Assembly: GCF_003290025.1 (NCBI RefSeq)
Contig: NZ_QNHG01000003.1
Location: forward strand, 584,460-648,459
DNA length: 64,000 nt
Direction of reading: 5' to 3'
From: Pseudogemmobacter bohemicus
GTDB lineage: Bacteria > Pseudomonadota > Alphaproteobacteria > Rhodobacterales > Rhodobacteraceae
Below, in pieces: positions 26,287 to 35,376 of the stretch. Under the pieces are notes generated by a model, which was not told where the DNA came from, did no database searches, and saw only the letters and a list, made by a program, of their open reading frames with translations. The position numbers and the translations under genes were made by a program. Each line of letters starts with the position of its first letter. Position 1 is the stretch's first letter.

Positions 26287-26364
26287 ATGAAAGGTATCGG
26301 CGCCTGGCTGCTGGGCATTCCTATCCCGATCATCATCCTGTTGTATCTGTTCGACGTTTTCTGA
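26287..26364 (+). CDS. 25-residue membrane peptide
   Basis: A short ORF encodes MKGIGAWLLGIPIPIIILLY and ends LFDVF. It is a single hydrophobic helix with a positively charged N-terminus. The ribosome-binding site AAGGAGG lies six bases before ATG 26287, and a strong hairpin terminator follows eight bases after the stop. These signals argue for real expression despite the size. Function unknown. Confidence 0.65.
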   Translation: MKGIGAWLLGIPIPIIILLYLFDVF

Positions 26365-26371
26365 CCGGGTG

Positions 26372-26393
26372 CCGGGGGTATGCCCCCGGTTTC
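26372..26393 (+). terminator. Rho-independent terminator after the 25-residue gene
   Basis: CCGGGGG-TATG-CCCCCGG (26372-26389) is a seven-pair stem followed by TTTCG. Another long inverted repeat, GGCCCGCGCCC/GGGTGCGGGCC (26408-26440), lies just beyond and could serve the opposite strand. Confidence 0.6.
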
Positions 26394-26595
26394 GAATTCA
26401 AAAGGCCGGCCCGCGCCCCGGAAACCATCGGGTGCGGGCCGAATCACGAGCCTGGCCAGACCGCAAGCCAGGCCAGGCGGGGGCCGCGCAGGCAGAAGAT
26501 CCTGCCCTATGATGACCCTCTCACTGCCCCATTTCCGCCCGAATTCGCCGCGATTCACTATGATGCAAATCTGGGCTGAAAAGCAGGAGCGGATC

Positions 26596-26781
26596 ATGGC
26601 TGTCGTGACAATGATCGTTGGCGGGATGCTGGGTTTCCTGTCCGGGCTTGTTGCACTGATCCTTGGTTCGGGCGCCATTGCCGCGCTGTCGCTGTGGTTC
26701 TCGGTTGCGGCAGGGGCGGTGCTGCTGGCCGGCCTCTTCGCGCTGCTGCCGCGCCGCAATCTGGCGACCGCCGACGTCTGA
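26596..26781 (+). CDS. small two-helix membrane protein
   Basis: The 61-residue product consists of two hydrophobic segments (about residues 3-27 and 30-52) joined by a short turn. It ends in a short basic-polar tail (LLPRRNLATADV). GCAGGAGC precedes ATG 26596. A longer frame from 26380 exists, but its extra part is proline- and arginine-rich and unlikely to be translated. Function unknown. It is followed by a 14-bp-period repeat and then a terminator-like hairpin. Confidence 0.6.
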   Translation: MAVVTMIVGGMLGFLSGLVALILGSGAIAALSLWFSVAAGAVLLAGLFALLPRRNLATADV

Positions 26782-26786
26782 GCCTC

Positions 26787-26898
26787 TGCCCGGCGTCCGG
26801 GGCCTGAATCCGGGGGCCTGAACCAGGGTCTCTGAATTCGGGACCCTGAACCGAAGACCCGGAATCCGAGGCCCAGAATTCGAAGCCCAGAATACACC
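26787..26898. repeat. degenerate tandem repeat with 14-bp period, 8 units
   Basis: Eight consecutive 14-base units align with the approximate consensus R-CCCTGAATCCGGG. Examples are GGCCTGAATCCGGG (26801-26814), GGCCTGAACCAGGG (26815-26828), TCTCTGAATTCGGG (26829-26842) and GCCCAGAATTCGAA (26871-26884). The core CTGAA/CAGAA is kept at fixed spacing. The period is not a multiple of three and no gene covers it, so it is not a protein repeat. Confidence 0.75.
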
Positions 26899-26916
26899 GA
26901 AAACACCCCCCTGACC

Positions 26917-26948
26917 GGCCGGTGCCAGCGAGGCTTCCGGCCGCTTTT
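26917..26948 (+). terminator. terminator-like hairpin after the 14-bp repeat
   Basis: GGCCGG (26917-26922) and CCGGCC (26937-26942) can pair around a 14-base loop and are followed by GCTTTT. It is a reasonable end for the transcript of the small membrane protein gene. Confidence 0.45.
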
Positions 26949-27172
26949 GCATGGGGCATGGCTACGCCGCGCCCATCCTCCCCGCATCCCGCGCAAACCG
27001 CATGAAATCAGAGCTTTCGCTTGCCCTTTCACAACTTTCCGGGCATAGGACGGGGGCGACGTTATCTTCTTTCGACCTGTCTCCGCCTTCCGGCCTACAG
27101 CCATCGACCAAAAAGCTGACAGCGCCAGTCCGCCACATAACGTGGGCGGAGATACGATCAGGAGAACTCACG

Positions 27173-27379
27173 ATGGCCAATGGCACCGTGAAATGGTTCA
27201 ACGAAACCAAGGGTTACGGCTTCATCGCCCCCGAGGGTGGCAAGAAAGACGTCTTCGTTCACATCACCGCTCTGGAGCGCGCTGGTCTGCGTGGTCTGAA
27301 AGACGGTCAGGCTGTGACCTTCGACATCGAATCCGGCCGTGACGGCCGCGAATCTGCGATCAATATCTCTCTGGCATAA
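27173..27379 (+). CDS. cold-shock protein, CspA family
   Basis: The 68-residue single cold-shock domain has RNP1 KGYGFIAP and RNP2 VFVHITAL. CAGGAGAACTCACG precedes ATG 27173. The leader between about 27050 and 27172 is long, as is usual for cspA genes whose 5' UTR acts as a thermosensor, but no specific fold was worked out. A perfect terminator follows. It is a paralogue of the gene at 16221-16427. Confidence 0.92.
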   Translation: MANGTVKWFNETKGYGFIAPEGGKKDVFVHITALERAGLRGLKDGQAVTFDIESGRDGRESAINISLA

Positions 27380-27408
27380 GCCGGGGCGGGTATCGCCGGA
27401 ATTGAAAA

Positions 27409-27434
27409 GGGCGGCCCCTGAGGCCGCCCTTTTT
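27409..27434 (+). terminator. Rho-independent terminator after cspA
   Basis: GGGCGGCC-CCTGA-GGCCGCCC (27409-27429) is a perfect eight-pair stem preceded by AAAA and followed by TTTTT, so it can work in both directions. It separates cspA from the convergent receiver-like gene. Confidence 0.85.
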
Positions 27435-27456
27435 CATGCCGTCCGGGCCGGAGCGG

Positions 27457-27888
27457 TCAGGCGGCGGCCCAGCGGGTCAGGTCGCGCAAGGCATGTTCGC
27501 AGCCGATGCGCAGGCTCAGATCCGAGACCGGCGCGCGCAGGCAGATCGGTTCTTCGCGGGATTCGGGGAACAGATGGGACGGGAAGCCGGCGCTGATCAG
27601 CACCACCGGCAGGCGCGAGTCCACAGCGCGCAGGGTGCGGGTGACCACCTGCGCCACATCTTCGCCGCCCAGCGTGTCACAATCCAGCACCAGCATATCG
27701 CAGCCACCCGGATCGTCGATCACACCTGACAGCGCGGTGTAAAGCTCGGATTCGGTTTCGATCCTGCCACCCAGGGCTGCCAGCCGGTCAGCCATCGGGG
27801 CACCGGCGGTTGCCGTCACGCAAAGAACCCGGAAGGAATGGCCAATTCTGACGGCGCCACCAAAATCGAAGGAATGATATGCCTGCAT
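27457..27888 (-). CDS. receiver-like (CheY-fold) protein of unknown role
   Basis: The 143-residue product looks like a response-regulator receiver fold. LCVTATAG opens the first strand, MLVLDCDTLGGED provides the phospho-acceptor-like Asp region, and LPVVLISAG is strand four. The usual Lys of strand five is not in an obvious place (CLRAPVS), and the acidic pocket after strand one is replaced by T-A-T-A-G. It is therefore probably a pseudo-receiver. There is no output domain and no kinase gene nearby. Confidence 0.5.
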   Translation of the reverse strand: MQAYHSFDFGGAVRIGHSFRVLCVTATAGAPMADRLAALGGRIETESELYTALSGVIDDPGGCDMLVLDCDTLGGEDVAQVVTRTLRAVDSRLPVVLISAGFPSHLFPESREEPICLRAPVSDLSLRIGCEHALRDLTRWAAA

Positions 27889-28069
27889 GCCGATGCTCCG
27901 GATTTGAGGATGAAGCAGTTTGTTTTTCTCTTAATTTTTATCTTCTGCTTCGATTGTGCTCATTCCAGGGGGGGATTCGGGAATTTCCGCGTCATCACCG
28001 CCTTCTTGCTGCCATCTTGATTGAACCGCGGGCGCGGTGCAGGCTGGGGGCAACGACATGGAGAGAGCG

Positions 28070-28816
28070 ATGAACCAGCACAGCAATCTGACCCATGAGA
28101 TCCAGCGCTGCGATCTGGCGGCGGCCTTTCGCTGGACGGTGCGGCTGAATATGCATGAGGCGGTGGCGAACCATTTCTCGCTGGCGGTAAATCCGGCCGG
28201 AACCCGCTTCCTGATCAACCCGAACGGGCGGCATTTCTCGCGCATCACCGCCACTTCGCTGGTCGAGATCGACGCCGATGACCCCGATACGATGCAGCGC
28301 CCCGATGCGCCGGACCCGACCGCCTGGGGGCTGCATGGTGCCATTCACCGCGCCTGTTCGCATGCGGTCTGTGTCATGCATGTGCATTCGATCCATGCGA
28401 CCGTTCTGGCCGCGCTGGAGGACTCGCGCCTGCCCGCCATCGACCAGAATTCCGCGATGTTCCATGGCCGCCAGGTGGTGGATGGCGAATATGGCGGCAT
28501 GGCCTTTGAGGAGGAGGGCGCGCGCTGTGCCGGGCTGCTGGCGGATCCGAGGATCCACACGATGATCATGGGCAATCACGGCGTGCTGGTGATCGGGCGG
28601 ACCGTGGCCGAGACCTTCAACAGGCTTTACTATTTCGAGCGCGCCGCCGAGACCTATATCCGCGCGCTCTCGACCGGGCGGCCGCTCAGGGTGATGTCGG
28701 ATGCAGTGGCGGAAAAGACCGCCCTGGAATGGGAGGCCTATCCCGGTTTTGCGGCGGCGCATCTGTCGGAAATCCGCGCGATCCTTGATCGAGAAGAGCC
28801 CGATTACACCGGCTGA
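28070..28816 (+). CDS. class II aldolase/adducin-family protein
   Basis: The 248-residue protein has the class II aldolase/adducin fold. NHFSLAVN lies near the N-terminus, HVHSIHATVLA carries the zinc-binding His pair, and MGNHGVLV contains the third His. An acidic residue follows NQNSAMF-type sequence. It lacks the phosphate-binding features of a specific known member, so the substrate is open. ATG 28070 has GGAGAG five bases upstream; ATG 28058 is an alternative. Its end overlaps the convergent channel gene by 13 bases. Confidence 0.75.
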   Translation: MNQHSNLTHEIQRCDLAAAFRWTVRLNMHEAVANHFSLAVNPAGTRFLINPNGRHFSRITATSLVEIDADDPDTMQRPDAPDPTAWGLHGAIHRACSHAVCVMHVHSIHATVLAALEDSRLPAIDQNSAMFHGRQVVDGEYGGMAFEEEGARCAGLLADPRIHTMIMGNHGVLVIGRTVAETFNRLYYFERAAETYIRALSTGRPLRVMSDAVAEKTALEWEAYPGFAAAHLSEIRAILDREEPDYTG

Positions 28817-30099
28817 GTGGCTTTCGGCGCCTGGCGCTGTGCCGCATCCTCCATCGCCTGGCTCATGGCGGCCTCAATCGGGCCGGCAAGGGCGCGGATA
28901 TCGCCGCCTGAAGGGGATTGCAGCACGGACAGCCCGAATTCCGGCATGATCGCGATCAGATGGTCGAAAATATCGGCCTGAATCGCCTCATAGTCGCCCC
29001 AGGCGGTGGTGGCGGTGAAGCAATAGATCTCAACCGGCAGCCCGTTCTGATCGGGGGCAAGGTGGCGCACCAGCAGGGTCATGTCCTGGCGGATGCGGGG
29101 ATGGGCCTTGAGATAAGCCTCCACATAGGCGCGGAAGCTGCCGATATTGGTCAGGCGGCGGCGATTGCCCGCGACTTTTGCCGCCTCGCCCAGTTCCGCA
29201 TTCCAGGCCTCCAGCTCTTTGTGTTTGCTGTCGAAATAAGGTGTCAGCCGGCGCAGCGTATGCAGGCGGCGCAACTCATCCTCGCCGAGAAAGCGGATGC
29301 TGCCCTGATCGACCAGCAGCGAGCGTTTGATCCGCCGCCCGCCGGATTCCGTCATGCCGCGCCAGTTGCGGAACGGGTCGGTGACCAGTTTGCGGATCGG
29401 GAAAGTGGCGTAGGTCATATCCCAGTTGCGCACGGTGACATTGTAAAGCGCCAGATCAACCACCTCGCCATCGGCCTGCATCGAGGGCATTTCCAGCCAG
29501 TCTCCGACCCGGACAATGCCGGTCGACGAGATTTGCAGGCTGGCGACCAGCGACAAAAGCGTGTCCTGGAAGACGAGGATCAGCACGGCGGACAGCGCCC
29601 CGATCCCCGAAAGCAGGATGACGGGCGAGCGGTCCAGCACCGCCGCGATCATCAGGATCACCGCCACGATATAGACCGCGATCACCGCGATCTGCACGAA
29701 ACCCTTGACCGATTTGCCACTGCCGCCATGACGCCGGCGCCAGATGGTCTCGGCCAGGTTCAGCGCGGCGGCAATGGCCATGGCGACGAAGAGGATGGTG
29801 ACCGCATTGGCGACATTGCGGATCACGGTCGAGATGGTGAGGGGCAGGCCGGGCACCGCCATGATCCAGCTTGAGATCACCAGCGTCGGCGCGGTATTGG
29901 CCAGCCGCGCGATGACACCGGATTTCACCACATCCGGCCCGTTCAGCGCGGTAATGCCGGCAATCAGCCGGTTCAGCAGCCTGACCAGCGCCACTTTCAC
30001 CACGAAATTCACGAAAAGCGCCGCCAGCGTCAGGGTGACAAGCCAGAACAGGGTTTCGGTCCAGGGATAATCGCTTGCCAGGTGCTGTATGGTCTCCAT
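28804..30099 (-). CDS. MscS-family mechanosensitive channel (YbdG-like)
   Basis: The 431-residue protein has about five N-terminal transmembrane helices (to residue ~170) and then the MscS pore helix and beta domain. FQDTLLSLVASLQI, VRVGDWLEMP and VDLALYNVTVRNWD are clearly the MscS signature region. A C-terminal extension of over 100 residues resembles that of YbdG (MscM). It is expected to open on membrane stretch and release solutes during hypo-osmotic shock. Confidence 0.85.
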   Translation of the reverse strand: METIQHLASDYPWTETLFWLVTLTLAALFVNFVVKVALVRLLNRLIAGITALNGPDVVKSGVIARLANTAPTLVISSWIMAVPGLPLTISTVIRNVANAVTILFVAMAIAAALNLAETIWRRRHGGSGKSVKGFVQIAVIAVYIVAVILMIAAVLDRSPVILLSGIGALSAVLILVFQDTLLSLVASLQISSTGIVRVGDWLEMPSMQADGEVVDLALYNVTVRNWDMTYATFPIRKLVTDPFRNWRGMTESGGRRIKRSLLVDQGSIRFLGEDELRRLHTLRRLTPYFDSKHKELEAWNAELGEAAKVAGNRRRLTNIGSFRAYVEAYLKAHPRIRQDMTLLVRHLAPDQNGLPVEIYCFTATTAWGDYEAIQADIFDHLIAIMPEFGLSVLQSPSGGDIRALAGPIEAAMSQAMEDAAQRQAPKATQPV

Positions 30100-30264
30100 C
30101 CGCCTCGTCTCTCATCGTTTCTGGTTCCGCCGGCAAAGATGCGGCGGTTTGCTGCAAAGGAACCGGCCCGTCTGTCCTTGCGGGCAAACGGGCCGGCGGG
30201 TCTCCTGGGGGACAATGCCTCAGACGCGGCACGGTTCCATGACAAGGGGGCAGTTGCCGGGCGC

Positions 30265-31929
30265 TCAGTTGCCGGCGCCGGCTCCGATCCCGGTCTGGCG
30301 GCGATGCTCCAGCACAGCTTCCAGCCAGCCCAGTTCCATCTCGGGAACCGAGGAGAGAAGCAGGTCGGTGTAATCGTCGAAGGGGGGCGCCAGCACATCG
30401 CTTTTCTGGCCGTAGCGCCGCACCTCGCCCTTATACATCACCGCGATCTTGTCGGCGATGGCGCGCACGGTGGCCAGGTCATGGGTGATAAACAGGTAAG
30501 CCATCTGCGTCTCGGCCTGCAACTCCAGCAGAAGTTTCAGAATTCCGTCCGCCACCAGCGGATCCAGCGCCGAGGTGACCTCATCGCAGATGATCAGCTT
30601 CGGCTTTGCCGCCAATGCGCGGGCGATGCAGACGCGCTGCTTCTGGCCGCCCGACAACTCGGCCGGGTAGCGGTCGATGAAGCCCTTGCCCATCTCGATC
30701 TGATCCAGCAACTCCTGCACCCGCTTGTCGCGGGCGACACCGCGCAGGCCGAAATAGAATTCCAGCGGCCGTCCGATGATGGTTCCAACCGTCTGGCGCG
30801 GGTTCATCGCGGTATCGGCCATCTGATAGATCATCTGGATCTGGCGCAGATCATCGCGGGACCGCCCCGGAAAGGCGCTGGAAAGCGGGCGCCCGTCAAA
30901 GGTGATCCGGCCTTTCGAGGGCGGCAAAAGCCCGGTGATCGCCCGCGCCAGCGTCGACTTCCCCGAGCCGCTTTCCCCCACCACCGCCAGCGTCTGCCCG
31001 GGCGGCAGCTCGATCGAGATGTTTTTCAACACATCGAATGTGGTGCCGGAATAGCGGGCGGTGACGTTCTCGATTTTCAGAAGCGGGGCTGCTTCGGGCT
31101 TTTCGGCATGGTCGATGCTGCGCACCGAGACCAGCGCCCTGGTGTAATCCTCGGCGGGGCGGTTGATGATCTGATCGGTGGTGCCAAGCTCGACCTTGCG
31201 GCCATGGCGCAAGACCATGATCTCATCGGCGACCTGGGCGACTACGGCCAGATCATGGGTGATGTAAAGCGCCGCGACGCCGGTGTCGCGGATGGCCTCT
31301 TTGATCGCCGCCAGCACGTCGATCTGCGTCGTCACGTCGAGCGCGGTGGTGGGCTCGTCGAACACCACCAGATCGGGTTTCGGGCAGAGCGCCATCGCGG
31401 TCATCACCCGCTGCAGCTGCCCGCCCGAGACCTGGTGCGGATAGCGGTTGCCGATGGTTTCGGGTGAGGGCAGGCCCAGTTTGCGAAACAGCGTGACCGC
31501 CCGCGCCTCGGCTTCGGATTTCGACATGATCTTATGCGAGAGGCAGGTCTCGATCACCTGATCCATCAGCCGTTTCGACGGGTTGAAAGATGCCGCCGCC
31601 GATTGCGAGACATAGGTGACCTCTTTCCCCCTGATTTTGCGCAACTGCCCCGGCGATGCGGTGCGGATCTCGCGCCCGTTCAGAAGGATTTCGCCCCCGG
31701 TCAGCCGCACTCCGCCGCGCCCGTAAGACATTGACGAAAGCCCGATGGTGGATTTCCCGGCGCCAGACTCGCCGATCAGCCCCAGCACCTTGCCCTTTTG
31801 CAGCGTGACATCAACCCCATGCACCAGGGTGACGTTTTTCGGAGGCTCGCCGGGCGGGTAGGAGGTGGCCTCGATCACGAGGCCACGGATTTCCAGAAGC
31901 GGCCCGCTTTGGGTTGGTTTGGCACTCAT
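30265..31929 (-). CDS. fused DppD-DppF-type ABC transporter ATPase
   Basis: The 554-residue protein carries two ABC domains of the peptide/nickel class. Walker A motifs are GESGAGKST and GESGSGKST, and signatures are VSGGQLQRV and LSGGQKQRV. Each domain ends with the extra segment typical of OppD/OppF. The open frame extends upstream to 32622, but that part shadows the permease. ATG 31929 overlaps the upstream permease stop by four bases. It powers the importer formed with the two permeases and the Tat-exported binding protein. Confidence 0.9.
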   Translation of the reverse strand: MSAKPTQSGPLLEIRGLVIEATSYPPGEPPKNVTLVHGVDVTLQKGKVLGLIGESGAGKSTIGLSSMSYGRGGVRLTGGEILLNGREIRTASPGQLRKIRGKEVTYVSQSAAASFNPSKRLMDQVIETCLSHKIMSKSEAEARAVTLFRKLGLPSPETIGNRYPHQVSGGQLQRVMTAMALCPKPDLVVFDEPTTALDVTTQIDVLAAIKEAIRDTGVAALYITHDLAVVAQVADEIMVLRHGRKVELGTTDQIINRPAEDYTRALVSVRSIDHAEKPEAAPLLKIENVTARYSGTTFDVLKNISIELPPGQTLAVVGESGSGKSTLARAITGLLPPSKGRITFDGRPLSSAFPGRSRDDLRQIQMIYQMADTAMNPRQTVGTIIGRPLEFYFGLRGVARDKRVQELLDQIEMGKGFIDRYPAELSGGQKQRVCIARALAAKPKLIICDEVTSALDPLVADGILKLLLELQAETQMAYLFITHDLATVRAIADKIAVMYKGEVRRYGQKSDVLAPPFDDYTDLLLSSVPEMELGWLEAVLEHRRQTGIGAGAGN

Positions 31930-32738
31930 CCGCGGCCTCCTTTCAGGCTGGAGGTGCGCGAAAGCACCCAGTCGGCCACCAGGTTGACCGAGATCGCGAG
32001 CGCGGCAATCGCCAGCGCCGGCACCATTGCCGCCGAGATCCCGTAGGTCAGCCCGTCCTTGTTCTCTTTCACCATGCCACCCCAGTCCGCCAGCGGCGGC
32101 TGCACGCCAAGGCCAAGGAAGGACAGCGTTGAGATGAAGAGCACCGCGAAGATGAACCGGAGGCCGAATTCCGCGACCAGCGGCGAAAGCGCATTGGGCA
32201 GGATCTCGCGAAAGATCACCCAGCCGCCCTTTTCGCCGCGCAGACGTGCCGCTTCGACATATTCCATCACCGCGATATCCATCGCGACCGCGCGGGCGAG
32301 ACGGAAGACGCGGGTAGAATCGAGCACCCCCATCACGAGGATCAGCACGGTCAGGTTCAGCGGCAGCACCGAAAGCAGCACCAGCGCGACGATCAGTGAG
32401 GGGATCGCCATCATCAGATCGCAGACCCGGCTGAGGATCTGATCGGTCCAGCCCCCTTGCACGGCGGCGAGGAAGCCAAAGAAAGACCCCATCGAAAAGG
32501 AGAGGATCGAGGCGGCCAGTGCCACGAAGATCGTGATCTGGCCGCCCTTGATCAGACGCGAGAGAATGTCGCGGCCAATGGTGTCGGTGCCGAACCAATG
32601 CGTGGCCGAGGGGCTCTCCCACTGGCCTCCTACGGGGAGGTCATAGGCATAGGGCATGATCAGATCGGCAAAGACCGCCGAAAAGATGAAGATGCCGGTG
32701 AAGACGAGGCCAATAAGGGCTGAGGGCGGTATTCTCAT
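31926..32738 (-). CDS. peptide-type ABC transporter permease (DppC family)
   Basis: The 270-residue protein has the six-helix DppC topology and the N-terminal THWFGTDTIGRDILSR motif. The EAARLRGEKGGWVIFREILPN coupling loop, quoted here only by its ends EAARLRG and ILPN, faces the ATPase. Both ends overlap neighbours by four bases (31926-31929 and 32735-32738), so the genes are translationally coupled. Confidence 0.9.
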   Translation of the reverse strand: MRIPPSALIGLVFTGIFIFSAVFADLIMPYAYDLPVGGQWESPSATHWFGTDTIGRDILSRLIKGGQITIFVALAASILSFSMGSFFGFLAAVQGGWTDQILSRVCDLMMAIPSLIVALVLLSVLPLNLTVLILVMGVLDSTRVFRLARAVAMDIAVMEYVEAARLRGEKGGWVIFREILPNALSPLVAEFGLRFIFAVLFISTLSFLGLGVQPPLADWGGMVKENKDGLTYGISAAMVPALAIAALAISVNLVADWVLSRTSSLKGGRG

Positions 32739-33691
32739 TTCGGATGCCTCAGCCTGGGGTTGGCGATGATCGCGGTCACATCGGCGATGATGTTCAGCCC
32801 GATATAGACCGTGGCAAAGATCAGCCCGACCGCCTGCACCACCGGCAGGTCACGTTTCGTCACATGGTCGACCAGATACTGGCCAAGCGCGTTGTAGGAG
32901 AACACGACCTCGACCACGACAACGCCAACCACAAGATAGGCGAGGTTGATCGCGACGACCGAGATCACCGGCGCAATGGCATTGGGGAAGGCATGTTTCC
33001 AGATGATCGTCATGGGCGAGAGGCCCTTGAGCTCGGCCGTCTCGATATAGGCCGATTGCATGACGTTAAGGATCGCGGCCCGCGTCATCCGCATCATATG
33101 CGCCAGCACCACCATCACCAGAACGATCACCGGCAGGGCAACGGCCTGGAGTTTGGCCCAGAAGCTCATCCCCGGAAAGACGATGGCGACCGGCTGGAAG
33201 ACCGGGAAAACGATGGTCAGCAGGTAAATCACGAAATAGGCGGCAACGAATTCCGGCAGCGAGATCGTGGTCAGCGTGACCGCCGAGATCACCTTGTCGG
33301 GCCAGCGGCCGGCATAGCGGGCTGCCACCGCGCCAAGGATCAGCGCCAGCGGCACCGCGATGGCGGCGGCGCATCCGGCGAGGAACAGCGTATTCCCCAG
33401 CCTTTGCCCGATGGCCTGGGCTATATCGACGCCATTGGTGAGAGCCTTGCCCAGATCGCCGGTCATCACCCCGCCGAGCCAGCTAAAATAGCGCGTCAGC
33501 GCGGGCTGATCGAGGCCCATCTGTGCGCGCAGGTTCTCCAGCGCCTGGGGGGTGGCGGACTGGCCGAGGATCGCCTGCGCCGTATCACCCGGCAGCGCCT
33601 CGACGCCAAGAAAGATCACCGCCGAAACCGCCAAAAGCAACAGGAGGCCCAGCGCGATGCGCTGGACCAGGAGTTTCAGGATTGGATGCAC
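32735..33691 (-). CDS. peptide-type ABC transporter permease (DppB family)
   Basis: The 318-residue protein has the DppB topology with a first helix near residues 9-30. A conserved LRAQMGLDQP segment follows, and the cytoplasmic TAELKGLSPMTIIWKHAFPN region forms the EAA loop. It starts 10 bases after the binding-protein stop and overlaps the DppC start by four bases. It is the second half of the membrane channel of the importer. Confidence 0.9.
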   Translation of the reverse strand: MHPILKLLVQRIALGLLLLLAVSAVIFLGVEALPGDTAQAILGQSATPQALENLRAQMGLDQPALTRYFSWLGGVMTGDLGKALTNGVDIAQAIGQRLGNTLFLAGCAAAIAVPLALILGAVAARYAGRWPDKVISAVTLTTISLPEFVAAYFVIYLLTIVFPVFQPVAIVFPGMSFWAKLQAVALPVIVLVMVVLAHMMRMTRAAILNVMQSAYIETAELKGLSPMTIIWKHAFPNAIAPVISVVAINLAYLVVGVVVVEVVFSYNALGQYLVDHVTKRDLPVVQAVGLIFATVYIGLNIIADVTAIIANPRLRHPK

Positions 33692-33701
33692 CGGGCCGTC
33701 C

Positions 33702-35288
33702 TCAGACCAGCCAGCACTTGGAGGGGGCGCGGTAGTTCATCATCTCGGCATTCGGATCGTCGATCCAGCCACCGATTTCCGCCGCCCGGATACCGGCGAC
33801 GAATTCGTTGAACATCGGCAGGATCAGACCGCCCTCGTCGCGCACGATATACGCCATTTCCGAGTAATCCGCCTTGCGCTTGGTGTCGTCCAGCTCGGCG
33901 CGGGCCTTCATCAGCAGCTCGTCGAATTTGGCATTCTTGAACTTGGTGTCATTCCACTCTGCGGTCGAAAGATAGGCGGTGGAATACATCTGATCCTGGG
34001 TCGGGCGACCGCCCCAATAGCTGGCGCAGAAGGGCTGCACGTTCCACACATTGGTCCAGTAGCCGTCATCGGGTTCAAGCTGGATCTGCAGCGGGATGCC
34101 GGCCTCTTTCGCCGAGGCTGCAAAGAGGTTGGCGGCATCCACCGCGCCCGGGAAGGCACCAGGGGCTGTGCGCAGGATGATCGGGCTGCCGTCATGGCCG
34201 GATTTGTCATAGGCCGCCTTGGCCGCCGCCGCATCATATGTGCGCTGCGGGATGGTGTCGTCGAACAGCGGATAGGCCGCGTTGATCGGGAAATCGTTCC
34301 CGACCGAGCCGAGGCCCCCCAGCACCTTCTCGACCATCTCGTCGCGCTTGACCGCCAGTTTCAGCGCGGTGCGCAGGTCATTATTGTCGAAGGGCGCCTT
34401 GTCGACATGCATGATAAAGACGTAATGGCCACGGCCCACCGCGCGGCGCACCTCGACCCCCGGCGCACCGGCCAGCAGCTGTGCGATTTTCGGGTCGATC
34501 CGGTTCATCATATGAACCTGGCCCGATTGCAGCGCGGCGGTGCGGGCGGTGTTATCGTTGATCGACAGGATCTCCACCGTATCGGCGTGACCCATATTCG
34601 GATCCCAGTGATTCGGATTCTTTTGCAGGACGTAGCGCACGCCTGGTTCGAAGGTTTCCAGAATATAGGGGCCGGCGCCGATGCCGGCATTGGGGTTGTC
34701 GTAACCGCCGCCGGGCTGGATTATCAGGTGATAATCGGTCAGAAGGTAAGGAAGGTCGGCCGAAGGCGCGTCCAGCGTCAGGGTCAGCTTGTCGCCTTCC
34801 GCCTTCATATCGGTGATGCCCTTGACGATGCCAAGCGCGCCCGATTGCGCGTTCTCATCGGTGTGGCGCTTGAAGGTCGCCATCACATCTTCGGCGGTGA
34901 CGGGTTTGCCATCCGAGAAGGTGACGCCCTGGCGGATCTTGAAGGTCCAGACCTTCGAATCCGGGCTGGACGAGACTTCCTCACCGATGCGGAAGTCGAT
35001 GGTCCCATCGGGATTCATATCGACCAGCTGCTCGCCCCATTGCGCATTGCCGACCTGCGGCACGACCGAGGCCGCCAGCGCCGGATCCAGCGTATTGGTG
35101 CTTTCCCCGCCGGCGAGACCGACGCGGATCGTACCGCCCTTTTTCGGCTCGGCCATGGCGGCTTTGGTGAACAGCGCCGAAGCCAGCGCGGCAGAGACCC
35201 CCATCGCGGTGGTCCGGCCGATGAATTCGCGGCGGCTCATCTTGCCGGCGCGGGCACGGGCCACCATCCAGTCGAGTTTCTCGGACAT
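33702..35288 (-). CDS. family 5 extracellular solute-binding protein, Tat-exported
   Basis: The 528-residue precursor starts with a twin-arginine signal (SRREFIG at residues 18-24, hydrophobic stretch to about 44, then AMAEP). A family 5 peptide/nickel-binding body contains VTFSDGKPVTAEDV and the YILETFEPGVRYVLQKN-like segment. Family 5 proteins bind peptides and also opines, glycosides or quaternary amines. It heads the four-gene importer operon. Divergent placement opposite a choline-sulfatase-like gene, with a palindrome in between, hints at a sulfated or quaternary-amine ligand. This is inference. Confidence 0.87.
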   Translation of the reverse strand: MSEKLDWMVARARAGKMSRREFIGRTTAMGVSAALASALFTKAAMAEPKKGGTIRVGLAGGESTNTLDPALAASVVPQVGNAQWGEQLVDMNPDGTIDFRIGEEVSSSPDSKVWTFKIRQGVTFSDGKPVTAEDVMATFKRHTDENAQSGALGIVKGITDMKAEGDKLTLTLDAPSADLPYLLTDYHLIIQPGGGYDNPNAGIGAGPYILETFEPGVRYVLQKNPNHWDPNMGHADTVEILSINDNTARTAALQSGQVHMMNRIDPKIAQLLAGAPGVEVRRAVGRGHYVFIMHVDKAPFDNNDLRTALKLAVKRDEMVEKVLGGLGSVGNDFPINAAYPLFDDTIPQRTYDAAAAKAAYDKSGHDGSPIILRTAPGAFPGAVDAANLFAASAKEAGIPLQIQLEPDDGYWTNVWNVQPFCASYWGGRPTQDQMYSTAYLSTAEWNDTKFKNAKFDELLMKARAELDDTKRKADYSEMAYIVRDEGGLILPMFNEFVAGIRAAEIGGWIDDPNAEMMNYRAPSKCWLV

Positions 35289-35361
35289 TCATTATCTCCC
35301 TGTCGGTTTTCTGTCAGTCTCTGCGGCCTCGCCTGGCGGTCCGGCCGGATTCTGTTCTTGA

Positions 35362-35376
35362 TTATTGAGTCAATAA
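35362..35376. promoter_or_regulatory. 15-bp perfect palindrome, candidate operator
   Basis: TTATTGA-G-TCAATAA is a perfect inverted repeat 74 bases upstream of the importer operon, in an AT-rich pocket of an otherwise GC-rich region. The size and symmetry suit a dimeric repressor of the TetR or GntR type. No regulator gene adjoins, so the protein is unknown. Confidence 0.5.
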
